This document shows, in pieces, positions 39,997 through 51,218 of a DNA stretch of 64,000 bases; positions within the stretch are counted from its first letter, which is position 1; each line of letters starts with the position of its first letter. Below the pieces are notes generated by a model. That model was not told where the DNA came from, searched no databases, and was given only the letters and a program-made list of their open reading frames with translations. Origin of the DNA: Chaetorhynchus papuensis (Eukaryota > Chordata > Aves > Passeriformes > Rhipiduridae); assembly GCA_013396525.1 (NCBI GenBank), contig VWYX01000341.1, positions 508,311 to 572,310 on the forward strand, written 5' to 3'. A program made the position numbers and the translations under genes.

Positions 39997-40240
39997 CTAA
40001 ACCACATCCCTGAGTGCCACATCTACACCTCTTTTAAACACCTCTGGGGATGGTGACCCAACCACCTTCCTGGGCAGCCTGCTCCTATGCTTGTCAACCC
40101 TTTCCATGAAGAAATTTTTCCTAATACCCAATCTAAACTTCCTGTGGTGCAACTTGAGGCCAGTTCCTCTTTTTCTATTGCTTGTTACTTGGGAGAAGAA
40201 AGTCACCTCCACCTCACTACAACCTCCACAGCGAGCTCAA
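39997..40240 (-). mobile_element. CR1 LINE fragment: end of ORF2 coding remnant
   Basis: This is the coding part of a longer minus-strand CR1 copy whose 3' tail starts near 39903. It is open on the minus strand for 71 codons down to the natural stop near 39997, with the family's conserved C-terminal pattern (RKNFFMERV, RLPRKVVGSPSPEVFK, DVALRDVV). It is a severely 5'-truncated copy of the reverse transcriptase protein and cannot be active. Confidence 0.9.
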
Positions 40241-41949
40241 ACGTGAGTAAATTTTGGGAACCATTGTGGAGAAAAAAACCAAGAAGTCATGTAAAATAAC
40301 AAAATGGCATTAACTTTTTGCCCATAATACCTGCAAGTTAAGGAAAATGCTAGCTATTATTCAGTTAAATAAATATCTAACTGACCTTAGTTTTTAACCA
40401 ACAAAGATTAAATAATGCCCCATCCAAAATTAAGAAAAAAAGAAAACAGATATAGAAAAATAACTGAAATAGTTATTAACTTTATGGAATTTTCACTCCT
40501 TTTCCAGTGCAAGGCTTTGTAATAGGCAATGGGCTTTGTTCCCTGGTTTGCATTTAAGATTAATTCACACTGAGAGCTTTAAGTCACTTCAAATACCATG
40601 TAGCAGCAAATTTCAAGATTTGTATTGAGTTCTCTGTAAAAACAAAGGATTCTATCCACAGAGGAATTTAAAACACCGTGGCATTATCAATTGTGGACAC
40701 AATTAAAATAGTCATTACGACAAAGCAGTATAATATTCTTCTAAAAGCAAAAAGGTGAGGCCTGCGTTTGCTCAGCTTTTAAAAATCAAACAAAATCAGC
40801 ACTGTTCTGCCTGCCAGATCATTATTTTTAAGTATGCAGCTAGCACCCCTTGTATTTCCAATTTAACATGAATCCCGAAAGTGTTTCGTTCTCGAATGAG
40901 CTCGTGGAGTTACTGCACATTAACACAGAATTTTAAGTACCGAAATAAATTTGCATAAACAAATATTTGTACATGGCATATAACTAATTCAGAACCATAT
41001 GTAACACACACTGAAAATCTTTACATGTTCTTACTTGTAATTTAACATGGAAACCCATTTTGTTTCAAAACAAAGCACAGATTTGTCAGCCAAGGATACA
41101 TGAAAGAAGCTTGCCATTTTAAACAATGGCTTTTTAAAATTATCAGACTGTAGTGACTGAACAGTTTTTACGAGGTTGGAACACCTTTCCTCGTGCTAAA
41201 GAAACTACAAAGGCTGAATGGCTTTTTTTCACTCTTGCCCAAATAACGCCTCTTGCCCAACATAAAATGTTTCACCTCCACAATAAACAAAACAAAGAAA
41301 CAAGAAAGCCACAGAGTAGCAAGAAACAGGTGAGTCAGAATCTATGAACCTCCCCTAACTGAAGTATTACTGCTGAACTTCTGTAAGGCCAGAAAAAAAA
41401 CTTCATCAGACAAGCAATTTAACAGACAAAGTAGTGATTATTCCATGTCTTGTTATAAAAAGTGCTCATTACATAGCTGCAAGTCAATGTACCTATAAAC
41501 TGGAGGACCTCCACCTAAAGAAAGGAGACAGAAAGATATTCCAACTAAAAGAATTCACTGACAGTCTGATGGATGTGGATACAAACTACTTTTATGCAAA
41601 GAAACTTTAAATTTATTGATTTTCTGTGTTCAGCATATCTTAAATGAGATGTTAAAAACCTTAGAGAACAAAGGATAGACCAACTTTTAAAAATTAGAAA
41701 ACACAGAGAAGAAATTAGTAAACTGGGCAAGGGGGGACTTGTTGCACTTTTTCAAAGTTCAAAGATTAGTGGAAAACCAAGTAACTACTGCCAGTAATTA
41801 ACTCAGCAGTGAGAACATGGTAAGGAAGGCCCTTTGTTGAAATCTGCACCTTGGGAACTATTCCATATGCAAGCCAGATGAGATTTATTCAAATAAAATC
41901 AATGATGACTGATCTGCATTTGTCTGCCCAGCTGCAACTCATTCAACAA

Positions 41950-41967
41950 CCCACCCCCTCCCCCCCC
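41950..41967 (-). promoter_or_regulatory. Intronic G-tract next to the LARGE1 donor
   Basis: On the minus strand there are runs of eight, five and three G's separated by single bases, starting about 20 bases inside the intron. G-runs downstream of 5' splice sites are known binding sites for hnRNP F/H and act as intronic splicing enhancers; the run could also fold as a G-quadruplex. The role here is inferred. Confidence 0.5.
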
Positions 41968-41981
41968 AGCCATTATTCCTC

Positions 41982-41991
41982 TCCTACCTTC
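41982..41991 (-). promoter_or_regulatory. LARGE1: 5' splice site after LARGE1 coding exon 1
   Basis: The minus strand reads GAAG|GTAGGA with the cut between 41988 and 41987. The site keeps phase 1, which fits the next LARGE1 codon (a G-starting Asp codon in known orthologues). It matches AG|GTRNG moderately; the G-rich tract about 20 bases into the intron may help its recognition. Confidence 0.85.
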
Positions 41992-42093
41992 AAAACTCCC
42001 AGCAAAGAGGTAAATCCACGTAATGGCTGGGACAAAAAGGACGGTCAGAGAGGCAGCCAGGAATTTCCGTCGCCCTCTGCAGATTCCCAGCAT
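41988..42093 (-). CDS. LARGE1: LARGE1 first coding exon (residues 1-35 plus one base of codon 36)
   Basis: Seen: on the minus strand an ATG at 42093 opens 35 codons starting MLGICRGRRKFLAAS, followed by a hydrophobic stretch (about residues 11-31, ending PAITWIYLFAG) and GSFE. The exon then meets a GT donor one base into the next codon (intron starts at 41987). Known: this matches the N-terminus of LARGE1, a type II Golgi enzyme of about 756 residues that alternates xylose and glucuronate addition to make matriglycan on alpha-dystroglycan, so that it binds laminin. This part is only the short basic cytoplasmic tail and the signal-anchor; the stem, coiled coil and two catalytic domains lie on later exons beyond the window's left edge. 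Start choice: A at -3 and -1, and the known protein starts here; an in-frame TTG at 42117 is not needed. Compared with the mammalian protein as I recall it, changes are conservative (around residues 17-21 and 31). The paralogue LARGE2 has a different N-terminus. Confidence 0.93.
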
Positions 42094-42174
42094 TCTCTCA
42101 GGAGTGCAGATTCCCAACCCAATGTTGTTCCTATGTCGGAAGCAAATAGTCCACAGCCTCCCACATATTACTCC
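42094..42174 (-). other. LARGE1: 5'UTR part of the LARGE1 start-codon exon
   Basis: The exon is inferred to begin at 42174, just after a CAG acceptor (AG at 42176-42175). This gives 81 bases of untranslated leader before the ATG and a 187-base exon in all. There is an ATG in the leader a few bases after the acceptor (42168-42166), out of frame with the main start. The leader follows an upstream intron, so at least one further 5'UTR exon must exist at higher coordinates. Confidence 0.75.
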
Positions 42175-42195
42175 CTGAAAAGGAAAGGAAAAAAT
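42175..42195 (-). promoter_or_regulatory. LARGE1: 3' splice site (polypyrimidine tract + AG) before the LARGE1 ATG exon
   Basis: Read on the minus strand, six T's are followed by CC, TTT, CC and TTTT, then CAG. This is an uninterrupted pyrimidine run of about 15 bases next to the acceptor, an unusually clean site. It defines the 5' end of the exon and shows that the ATG exon is not the first exon of the gene. Confidence 0.85.
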
Positions 42196-45100
42196 ATTTC
42201 AACAGCTTTATCTCTCTACAGCCAATTACAGACTATGCCAGTCCTCCTAAAGAGTTAAAAGAACAGGGTGAAAAAAAAGGCTCCAGCAATTGCAAGGCAG
42301 TACCCATTTCAAAATTATCCACAACTACATAATAATAAAACAAGTTTTAGAAGCCAAGTTAAGACAGTAAGTCAATAAACCATATCATATCAGCTAAATA
42401 CACACTAAGTTCCATCCCACCAAGAGATGTCAGCTTTATTTGGGGTTTTGCCCTCATTTTACTCTACAGGAACTCTGAGAACTTGGATGCCCATGTGTGC
42501 TGGGGTCCCATGGCAGGTAAGAGAAAGCCACCCACATTCCTTCACCAGCTCCCAAAGAGCCAAAGTCACACCATCGAATCAGTGATCTGTCATGAACTCA
42601 AGAGAGTGAACCAAAAAAGGAAAGGTAAAGTTTGGGGGTAGAGAGATGTCACTGAAATTACCCACTTTGCACAGCAAAAAGCAATGCTGATGAACTGCTA
42701 CTAAAAGGGGAGAAGAGAAAGGGCAAAATGGGCAAGGAAACATCCTTATTCACACAGGAGCTATCAGGAGCTTTAGACTGTATGCCATGAAAGTGGATTC
42801 TGCTGAATAATAGTTTGTATTAGGAAAAAAAAAATCTGATTTTGAAATAATTTTAAGTAATTGTTCTGCATTTCAGAGGGGCCAAGAAAAAAAAAATATG
42901 ATGATTTTTATTCACAGGAAAATGATTATTCCCACACCACTGCAGGCATGCAGGGCATAAAAATAATGTTTCATATTGACAGCAGGTTTTTTTGAAAGGG
43001 AAGGAAAGGCTAGTAGTAGACAAGTTACAAAAGGAAAGAGAAGTATTAAGTCCATGCAAATCTAGTTCAGGTTTTGTATGAAAGGGCTTAAGTTTTTCAA
43101 TTCTAAGAATAGAAGTGGTCTACAAGAATGATAGGGAAAAAAACACAGACTCTGGCAGTACAAGATGTTTAATAACAGTGCCCTTTGACTTATGCTTAAA
43201 CTAGCACTAGAGCTGAGATAAGCAATGAAAGCATTTCTACAGTGACATGTTAACAATGGCTGCTGTGTGTCTTCAAAGTGTCTTAGCTCTACAAATCCAC
43301 ATATATTGCAGTAAAAATCAATTCTGAAATTAAATTGCAGCAAAAATGAGAATGTAGACAAGAGAAATAGGTTCAGACAAAAATCTCTGGTGCTGGAGAT
43401 ACCTGGCTGCAGTAATCAGGCAAACTTACAGCTGTTCCCTGAACATTCAATAGAGCCCACTTTACTACACTACAGGTTTAAGAGCCATGATAGTACTGTG
43501 ACCTTGGAACTGATAAAATGGACTATAATTTGTCCAGAGCCAGTACAAAAAGCATTCCATTGTGTCAGCTTTTAAAGGCAATGAATGCCTCACCACAGAG
43601 ATTTTGCACAAAATATGTGGGCAGACTTAATATTATCAACTGTGGTATTAGAGTCACTCTGTGTTAGACAGAGACACACATTTGGTAGATAAATTGTGGA
43701 GAACTCTTATCTTTATTCACTGTATTTGGATAATGATTACATTTCATTTCTTTTCCTTATAGCACATAGCTTGTACAACTTCTCTGAAGAGAGTCCTTTA
43801 CATGCCTACTTGAAAAACACTGATAATTTCCCTGGCTTCTGCGTTTAGAAGCATGAGTATTATAAAGTGCACAGAATCACTTATTTTAAGTAGGAATTCT
43901 TTTTTCTCCTGAAATGTACTGCCACGCACCACTGACATCAGTCTGTGCATGGAAAAATAAACCTCTGAAAATACAAACTCCCAAGCACAGTCACTGGCAA
44001 ACAGCCACATCTTGCACTGCAACATGCAGTGCCTGGATACTGCTCCTATCAATGACACCTGTAAAAAGTACAGGTAACAAAGTAAGAGCCAACACAACGT
44101 GTCTGAAATCATGCTGCTACAAGTATGCTGATACAAGTTTCCAGGGCAATGACATACAGACTCCTAAGCCTAGAGTTATAGTGCTGGTAGTGGATTAATT
44201 CATCCTGGGGTGGCGTATTTAAGAAATAATTTGATTTTTTCGTATATATTCTTTTAAATATCCATGCAAGTTAAGTTTCTGAACAAGTTGGTATGGAGGA
44301 TGAATCCAGCTTTTCTGCCCTACAAATGTAAAGTACTCTAACAAATCAAAAAGGTAAAAGGAACAACACTGAACTCCCAGTTCAGCTGCGAAGGAAAGAT
44401 AGGACTGTGGCAAATTCAGCTTTCTACAAATTGTCATCATTCAGACAAAACAGCCAAATCATTTTGCACATTCATGCGTATCCTTTATCTAACTAGAAAA
44501 ACATTTGGGAAAATCCTTAACAGACAAGTCAGCTTGTGATGAATCACCCTAGGAAATGTTGAGGTATTTCTTTTAATAGTGCTTTAAAAGAGCCATAAAC
44601 TACTTTAAATTATGCTTCTACTATCTCTCCACCTCCCCAAAGTTGTGAATAGCTTCCCTTGGGTCTTAAATATTCATTTTTAGCGTATAAAATCACGGCA
44701 CCTGCTGAGTACTTTTATCCAAAGTAGACGATGCATCATGTGCAACCCTGACACAAGCAATTATATAAAACGCCCATGAATGGTAATGAAGATCCTTGGC
44801 TTACAGGAAGAGCTTTGGACTCAGTCATGTATTCACTATTGGCTTTAGTCAGAAACAATGTTACCTAATATACCACTGTCAAATAAATTGAAAGAAGACA
44901 TTGTAGTTCTTTTGACTTGGTTTTCCTTTCAACAGGTGCCAGACTGACATCCACCATGGAAGGGAAGTGATTGACAGCAAGGACTGAGCACAAAACACAG
45001 TAGCACATTTCTGCCATATGAGCTCGCAGCTGCCTTTCAGAATTCTCCCACAGTTCTGTTTCATGGCACAAGCTAAAACTGAAGCTACTTCAGATGTGAC

Positions 45101-46845
45101 ACTGCTAGGTACATTCATCTTTTCAGTGAAGTGGCTCACTTCTTTTACACAAAGCCATGCAGTGCTCCTCCTGATAGGTAGCAAGGCTGCTGAGACTGAA
45201 AACTAAACACCTGTACTCAGAAATACACAGCATGAAATATATCGGGAACAAAACAAAGGATGAAGGAGTAACTGGTCATTTTAACCACAGCATCCAGGTG
45301 TGATACTCCAATCAAAAAATAGCCAGTGGTTCCTCCCTACCTGTTGCCCTACGTTGGTATTTTCAGATACATCTAACTGAGCCACAACAAGCATTTGCAA
45401 AGTTATCCATCTTTACTGGGTTTATCCCAAAGAAGGGACACCAAAATTAGACCCAGAGTGAAAGGGAACATTTGTGTTTACAGTTTCAATCACGGTCTCA
45501 GCTTCACCCCTCCAGACACTACCAGATTTTCTGCCTGTGCCACAGATACAGAAGAGTGCATGCATTGCAGTATTTTGTTCTACCTTGCTCTTCAACTGTG
45601 CTCTAACAGCATCATATAATTGTATTTTAGAAATCTGATTCAGTAAGTAATTCCCACAAAAGCTAGTTGTATGTCCATCATGTATGTGATGTCCTGCTGT
45701 CAGTATGTCAGGTGCTCTACACTCCTACAACACACCAGCTCAGGATTTATCAAACCTGCTGCATGGGAACAGCTCCACAGACTGTGCTGTGATCTCAGGC
45801 AGCTCACCCCTGACTGCTGCTAACAGTGCTCCAAAAGGCTTCCAGCTCAGACAGTGCCTGTGTGCAAGGTCACAGCGGGAATTAAAATAATTTGGGTTTC
45901 TCATTATACTTACTCATGACCTTCTTACCTGACCAGAGTGATCTTTCTTACCTTCACATATAGTCAAACACTTCCATTAGCTACACTAACTTACCAGAGT
46001 ACTTTCTTAGTTTTAAATTGTGGATTATCTCCTCAGCTAAGCATGAAGCAGCTCTCAACCTGTATGAGCAGCACAGGTATTAAAGTATGTAACACAACAC
46101 TACTCACATTTGTATTCAGTTTATATATATTTTTTTTTAATTACGGCACAAGAACGACTATGTCAGACATTCAGCAGTTCAGTGAAACAATGGAAGTAAT
46201 TATGAAAACAAAAATCAAACACAATTAACTAGAATTAACTCCTCTACTATAAAAAGCTTTTCTAACTGCTTCAAACATTTCCTTGCATTTGTTACAGTTA
46301 ATCTTTCCCCAGTAATCTTCCATTTGTTTTCAGAGCCACTGGAAATAAATATATACAGTTAAAGCTGTTTATACAGCAATCCTGTGCCTTGGCTTTGTTG
46401 TGTTTCTTAAATTAATGTTATCTAATTCTTTCTGCTCTTCCACACTTGCAGTCACAGAGGCAATGAACAATTTCTACCGTAAAGCTTTTCCCTTGGCTCT
46501 GTGTCAATGCAGCATTCGTCCCTTATGAGAGATTTTTCAGATTTTTGCCAGACTCAAAATATGAACAACATCAAGTAAAAAAGCAGTATCTTATGCAGTA
46601 TTTTTCTGTGTTTTTTTTTTTTAAACATTGCTAGTGAGGGTTTATAATGAGTTTGCTCCTTGACAATCAGATTTTATCTTGCAGCTTTGCAGTCTTCCCA
46701 TCATGGAAGCTGGTTGTCATGTGACATTGTAATATTAAAGAAAAGTTTGGTACCATAAAGGCAGGGTGTAGAGTAAAACCAAGATTAGGAAACACAGTAT
46801 GAAAGAATTAAATGGTAAATCTTTATTTAAATATTTCTCTTTGGT

Positions 46846-47440
46846 TTTCATGGTTTAAACCCAGACACCAACTAAGTACAACACAGCCACTTGATCCCCC
46901 CACATCCTTCCAGTGGGATGGGGAGGAGAATCAGAAAAGGGGAAAACTCATGGGTTGAGACAAAACCAGCTTAATAATTCAAAGGAGGTAAAATATTATT
47001 ATCATCACCATTATTATTACAACAACAACAACAGTAACTGCAATGAAAAGGAGACAGAGAGAGGAATAAAGCCCCCAAAAAGCAGGTGATGCACAATACC
47101 GTTGCTCACTACCTGCTGACCAATGCCCAGTCCATTCCTGAGCAGCAGTCAGCCCCTTCCAGATAACTCTCCCAGTTTATACACTGGGCATGCTGTCATG
47201 GGGTGTGGAATATCTGGCCTTTGGGTCAGCTGTCCTGGCCATGCTCCCTCCTGGCTTCTTGTACAGCTCCTCATTGGCAGAGCATGGGAAATTGAAACAT
47301 CCTTCTATTGAGTAAGCATGACTTAGCAACAACAAAAGTATCAGTGTGTTATCAACCTTATTCTCATGCTAAATCCAAAATACAGCACTATTCCAGCTAC
47401 TAAGAAGAAAATTAACTCCATCTCAGTCAAAACCAGAATA
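46846..47440 (-). mobile_element. Avian endogenous-retrovirus solo LTR
   Basis: The plus strand runs from TCATGGTTTAAACCCAGACA (46848) to CAGTCAAAACCAGAATA (47440), the inverted ends of a well-known avian LTR type. In the sense (minus) direction a TATAAA box is at 47181-47176, and the (ATT)/(AAC) low-complexity block at 46993-47034 lies near the 3' part. No internal retroviral sequence adjoins either side, so it is a solo LTR. The terminal dinucleotides are mutated and I could not find a target-site duplication. The superfamily (ERVL or ERVK) is not assigned. Confidence 0.85.
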
Positions 47441-49794
47441 GTTAATATATTCCACTTCTCAAGTTTTTAGAACAGAAACAGCATTTTGAAGGAAAATGCC
47501 CTCTCTTCTCTCATCAACCCCTTCTTCTTCCACCCACAAGAACACACTGCAGAAACAAATCTAAGGCTTCTTTTGTTCCCACACTCTGAATTTCCTTGGC
47601 ACTGGAGAACCTCACCCCAAAATCAGACTTCTAATCCTATAGTATCATGACTTTAAAGAAGGATTGGGAATACACACAACCTCAGCACCCACCTCAGAAG
47701 TTCTGTGAAGCCACTTTAAGGTAAAAGATTGCAGCAGAGTTTCCAAATGCTACCAAATGTACTCTTTCTCAACTAGTTACAAGAAAGCAGTCCTATCTGT
47801 AAGAGAGAAGATAGCCAGTAAGTTGACAGCACAAATGAGTTCTGCCTTGGAACTGTGCTAACTGCTCCAAGGGCACACAGGATTGACATCTTTTATATCT
47901 TCACTCAGTACGTGCTGTGGCTTAAGGAAAATTCTATTAGTGCCCTGTTAATCAAAGTTTCTAGAAGGTTCCAGCTGTAAGCAACACCACCACAGGAATG
48001 GAAGCTCTCCTGACAGTACTCAGAGATGGAGAGAAGCAAATAAATAATATGCTTTCACAATTTTCCTTTTTTGTTTCCATGTACTCCTTCATGTATGTGC
48101 ATATACATATTTATATATACACTGCTAATGGCATTTTTTTTTTTCCTTTCAAGCCTAGATCTTCATTCGAAAAAACAAAAGCCTGCAACTTCAAAAATTA
48201 TTATTAGGGAATAAGACAATCTGAGACCAACAGGACAAGAATCTTTTCCTAAGCCTCCAGTAAATGTCACTGTTTATATGAAGGGGAAAAAAATGCCATC
48301 AGTCGGGAGAAGAGAGAAGCAACAAAACACCATCATGACAGAAAGATCAATCTTGCCTGCAACATTGCATTTGCAACCAAAGAATTATACTTACTTTCAA
48401 AGCAGCTACTGACCTGTTTTCTCAGGGAGTTCTCCAAACCCTACTGTTAATCTACTTTCTCAGCTGCATGGGCATACAGCATCAGTACTTCCTGACTCCC
48501 CAACCTATCTAAGGACTGCGCACAATTCAAAGGAAGTGAAACAGAGCCTGGCTTGGTTGGTGTATGGCAGAATTCTAACAGGATACTAGGAATACATACT
48601 AAGAGTACCTTAGAATTTGAGATCCCAATGACACTGAATTATGAACATAGTGGAGACCACAACCAGCCATCAGTATCACACACCTGTGATACAGAACCTT
48701 TCAAAAGAAAAGCAGCTCTCCTTCAGAATCACAGTCTATGGTCAGGCCACAGCATTATGACACATATGAATTTCAGACTTATAAATGGGACAAACCTCCA
48801 CACCTTTCCAAATCCAAGCATCTCCACCTAAAGTAGTGGCAGAAGGCAAAAAAAAAAAAAAAAAGTAACATGCTATCTGTTCTAACCTTGAAGAAAACAT
48901 CACTTTGTTGGTGCATTACTGCACTCCCCACCTCTACACCACAGCATCTTTCCACTTCATAATCAAATACAGATCATGGGTTTGTCCATTCACCGATTCC
49001 CTTGTGTGCATGCAAGCACATAGAAAAGAAAATGGTCTTTAAAACAGGAGTAGGGCACTATGTACATCATACATAACCCTTCTCCATAATTTTTATGCTA
49101 ATACTTTGCTTCTCAGCTGACGTTCTTGAATGCTTGTTCAAAAGCAATGTTTACCTTCATTAAAATCTACTACATACAAAGCCTGCTCTAACAAGGAAAT
49201 TGATTAAAGATTCATTACAAAGTTTTGCTCAGGAGAAAACAATTATTTCTTGAAATGTTCCTCCCTGACAAAAAAATTCCACATCTCTCAATGAAGCAAA
49301 GTCCTATTATAAAAAGTTTAAAAAAAAGCACAACAAAAACCCCCCAACTTTTATTTTACTGCATAGATCTCAAACCACCAGTTAGTTTTACATGGGGATT
49401 TATAACATGTTTACATGTTTATAGCATGTTTACAGCAGCTACTTACTTGCCACATGGAAATAAAACCTGGCATGGTACTTACAAATTGATACTTAGTAAA
49501 TATTTGTATTAAATTAAGCAAATTAGAATTTCACAAATATAGAAAGAGAGAAATGGGCCCAGGTGGCTCTCTCCTCAATTCAGACATTAAGAAGAAAGGA
49601 GAGGAGGAGTGCATGGATCCTGTGGGTCAAAATTCAGTTGTGCAGCTGGTGACAGGAGACACCTGGCTGCAGCAATCAGGCAATGGATGGATATGGGATT
49701 TTTAGGAAGAACTAGACAAGAAGACTAGGAAGAGAAATTGCTCTGTATGCAAGAACAGCAGAAATACATGAAGCTCTCATTAGGATCATTCCCC

Positions 49795-50010
49795 TCTCCT
49801 CAGCAGTGGTGAGAAACACCTGGAATGCTGTGTTTGCCCTCCCCAGTGACACAGCCAGAGAGGCTGCACAGCCTCCATCCCTGGGGAGACTCAAAACCCA
49901 ACCAGCCTCCAGCAACCTCCTTTTGTGGACCTTGCTTTGAGCAAGGTGTTGAACAAGGCAATCTCCAGAGGTGCCTTCCAAATGCAACTCCACGATTCAT
50001 GATTCTACAA
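49795..50010 (+). mobile_element. CR1 LINE 3' end with tail remnant
   Basis: It matches CR1 from a GCTGTGTTTGCCCTCCCCAG segment, then GAGGCTGCACAGCCTCCATC, through the 3'UTR GATCTCCAGAGGT-like motif (here CAATCTCCAGAGGTGCCTTCC), and ends in a degenerate ATTCATGATTCT tail. The first 60 bases derive from further upstream in ORF2 than the rest, so an internal deletion is likely. Confidence 0.8.
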
Positions 50011-51132
50011 TGTTGTACCCAGCCATAAAACAAAGAGTGGCCATTTAATGTAAATCCTCAAAATTCCAGCTAACAGCTATTCTGCTCTGCATGAATGAAC
50101 ATGCACATAAACAATTATACTGAAACACAGAGAATCCCAGGTTACACTTTTAGCTAGCATAAATCAATATAGCTTCAGTAAGATCAATTCAACCTGCATC
50201 AATTCACAAAAAATAGGGACTAAGTCTCTCAAACTTGATGAAAAGTCGCTTTCTTTGTATAAGCACCAAACTTCTGACCTCATTACTATATACTGCCTAA
50301 AAATTACCAAACCCACAAATATCTTTATCAGATTTATATAAAAATAAAACAAATGTTGAAATGAAAATTCCAAGAATTGCTGGTAATTTCCTATTTGAAT
50401 AATCAAGAACCAGCAAATAGGAAAAAGAGTGTAGTGTTTGTAAATATGTGACCATAATCAAAAGCAGAAGACAAATCTTTTGCTACAACCACAGTGCTAC
50501 TTTACCTATACTCTTCCTATCCATTGAACACTATACATTCTCAATAGTTCTTTGATGCTACTACAGAACATCAAATAGCACCAAGAATTGTGAGCAACCC
50601 TTTTTTTGTAAGTTTCCTGCTGAAATCTCTGTGTTTCAAGGTCCAGTATCTACCACTTCTTAAATATTATACCATTCAACTGGGCTATAAGGACTATCCT
50701 TTTCCGTAGGCTTTCTGAAGGCTGAGTGGGTTCTCTACAAATTAATGGGAAAGGTGCTTACACCCCACACTCCATTTTACCTGACAGAGAAGCAAAGCTC
50801 TTGCAGAATAATTTGGTGTCAGCCACTTTTTTAAGTAGGAAAGGCAGCTGTGGATTTGGATTATTTCACATAGGACACATTCTTCAACATTGGAACACTG
50901 GAAGAGGGCTTGATAAACTGGAATTTATAAACACAGGTTTCTCATGGCTTCTTATTTACACAGATTAATGTGGGTATTAGACAAGAATGGCACGCAAGTT
51001 TTAATTACAAAAGGACTACGAAAGGTGTTATCAAAGCTAAACAAAGCTGTAGAAACCAGCCTCAAGAGGAGATGCTGGCAAAAATGCTTCCTAAAGAATC
51101 CAAATTTTCAGTGTGTGGAGTTAGCATTTCAA

Positions 51133-51218
51133 TAGAAGCATAGAATAGTTCAGGCTGGAAGGGACCTCTAGAGGTCATCGAGTCCAATCCTCTGTACAAA
51201 GCAGGTTGAATAATGCTC
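51133..51218 (-). mobile_element. Short CR1 3' tail
   Basis: The inverted tail (ATAGAAGCATAGAATAG) is followed by the strongly conserved GGAAGGGACCTCTAGAGGTC block and GAGTCCAATCC. Only about 86 bases of the element remain. TTTCAA flanks it on both sides (51127-51132 and 51219-51224) and may be a target-site duplication. Confidence 0.88.

Larger units (their letters stand above)
1..41987 (-). other. LARGE1: LARGE1 intron following the first coding exon (partial)
   Basis: By position this is intron on the LARGE1 sense strand. I checked the translated frames for the next part of the protein (Asp-Gly-Lys-Pro-Val onwards) and did not find it, so the second coding exon lies beyond base 1. The DNA is AT-rich with poly-A/T runs and decayed transposon pieces; all open frames are short and none but the zinc-finger relic is recognisable. 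Stretches in which I see nothing specific beyond simple sequence: about 300-16600, 17100-19100, 19710-21770, 22150-23360, 23600-25240, 26400-31250, 31450-35370, 35560-39300 and 40240-41940. Confidence 0.75.

Noticed and set aside
41851..42258. 135-codon plus-strand open frame, among the longest in the window
   Set aside because: It is antisense to the LARGE1 exon. The minus strand has the recognisable protein, splice sites and ATG context, and the plus-strand peptide matches nothing I know.
48100..48122. ATATACATATTTATATATAC block as a promoter TATA region
   Set aside because: Plain AT-rich simple sequence with no other promoter signals.
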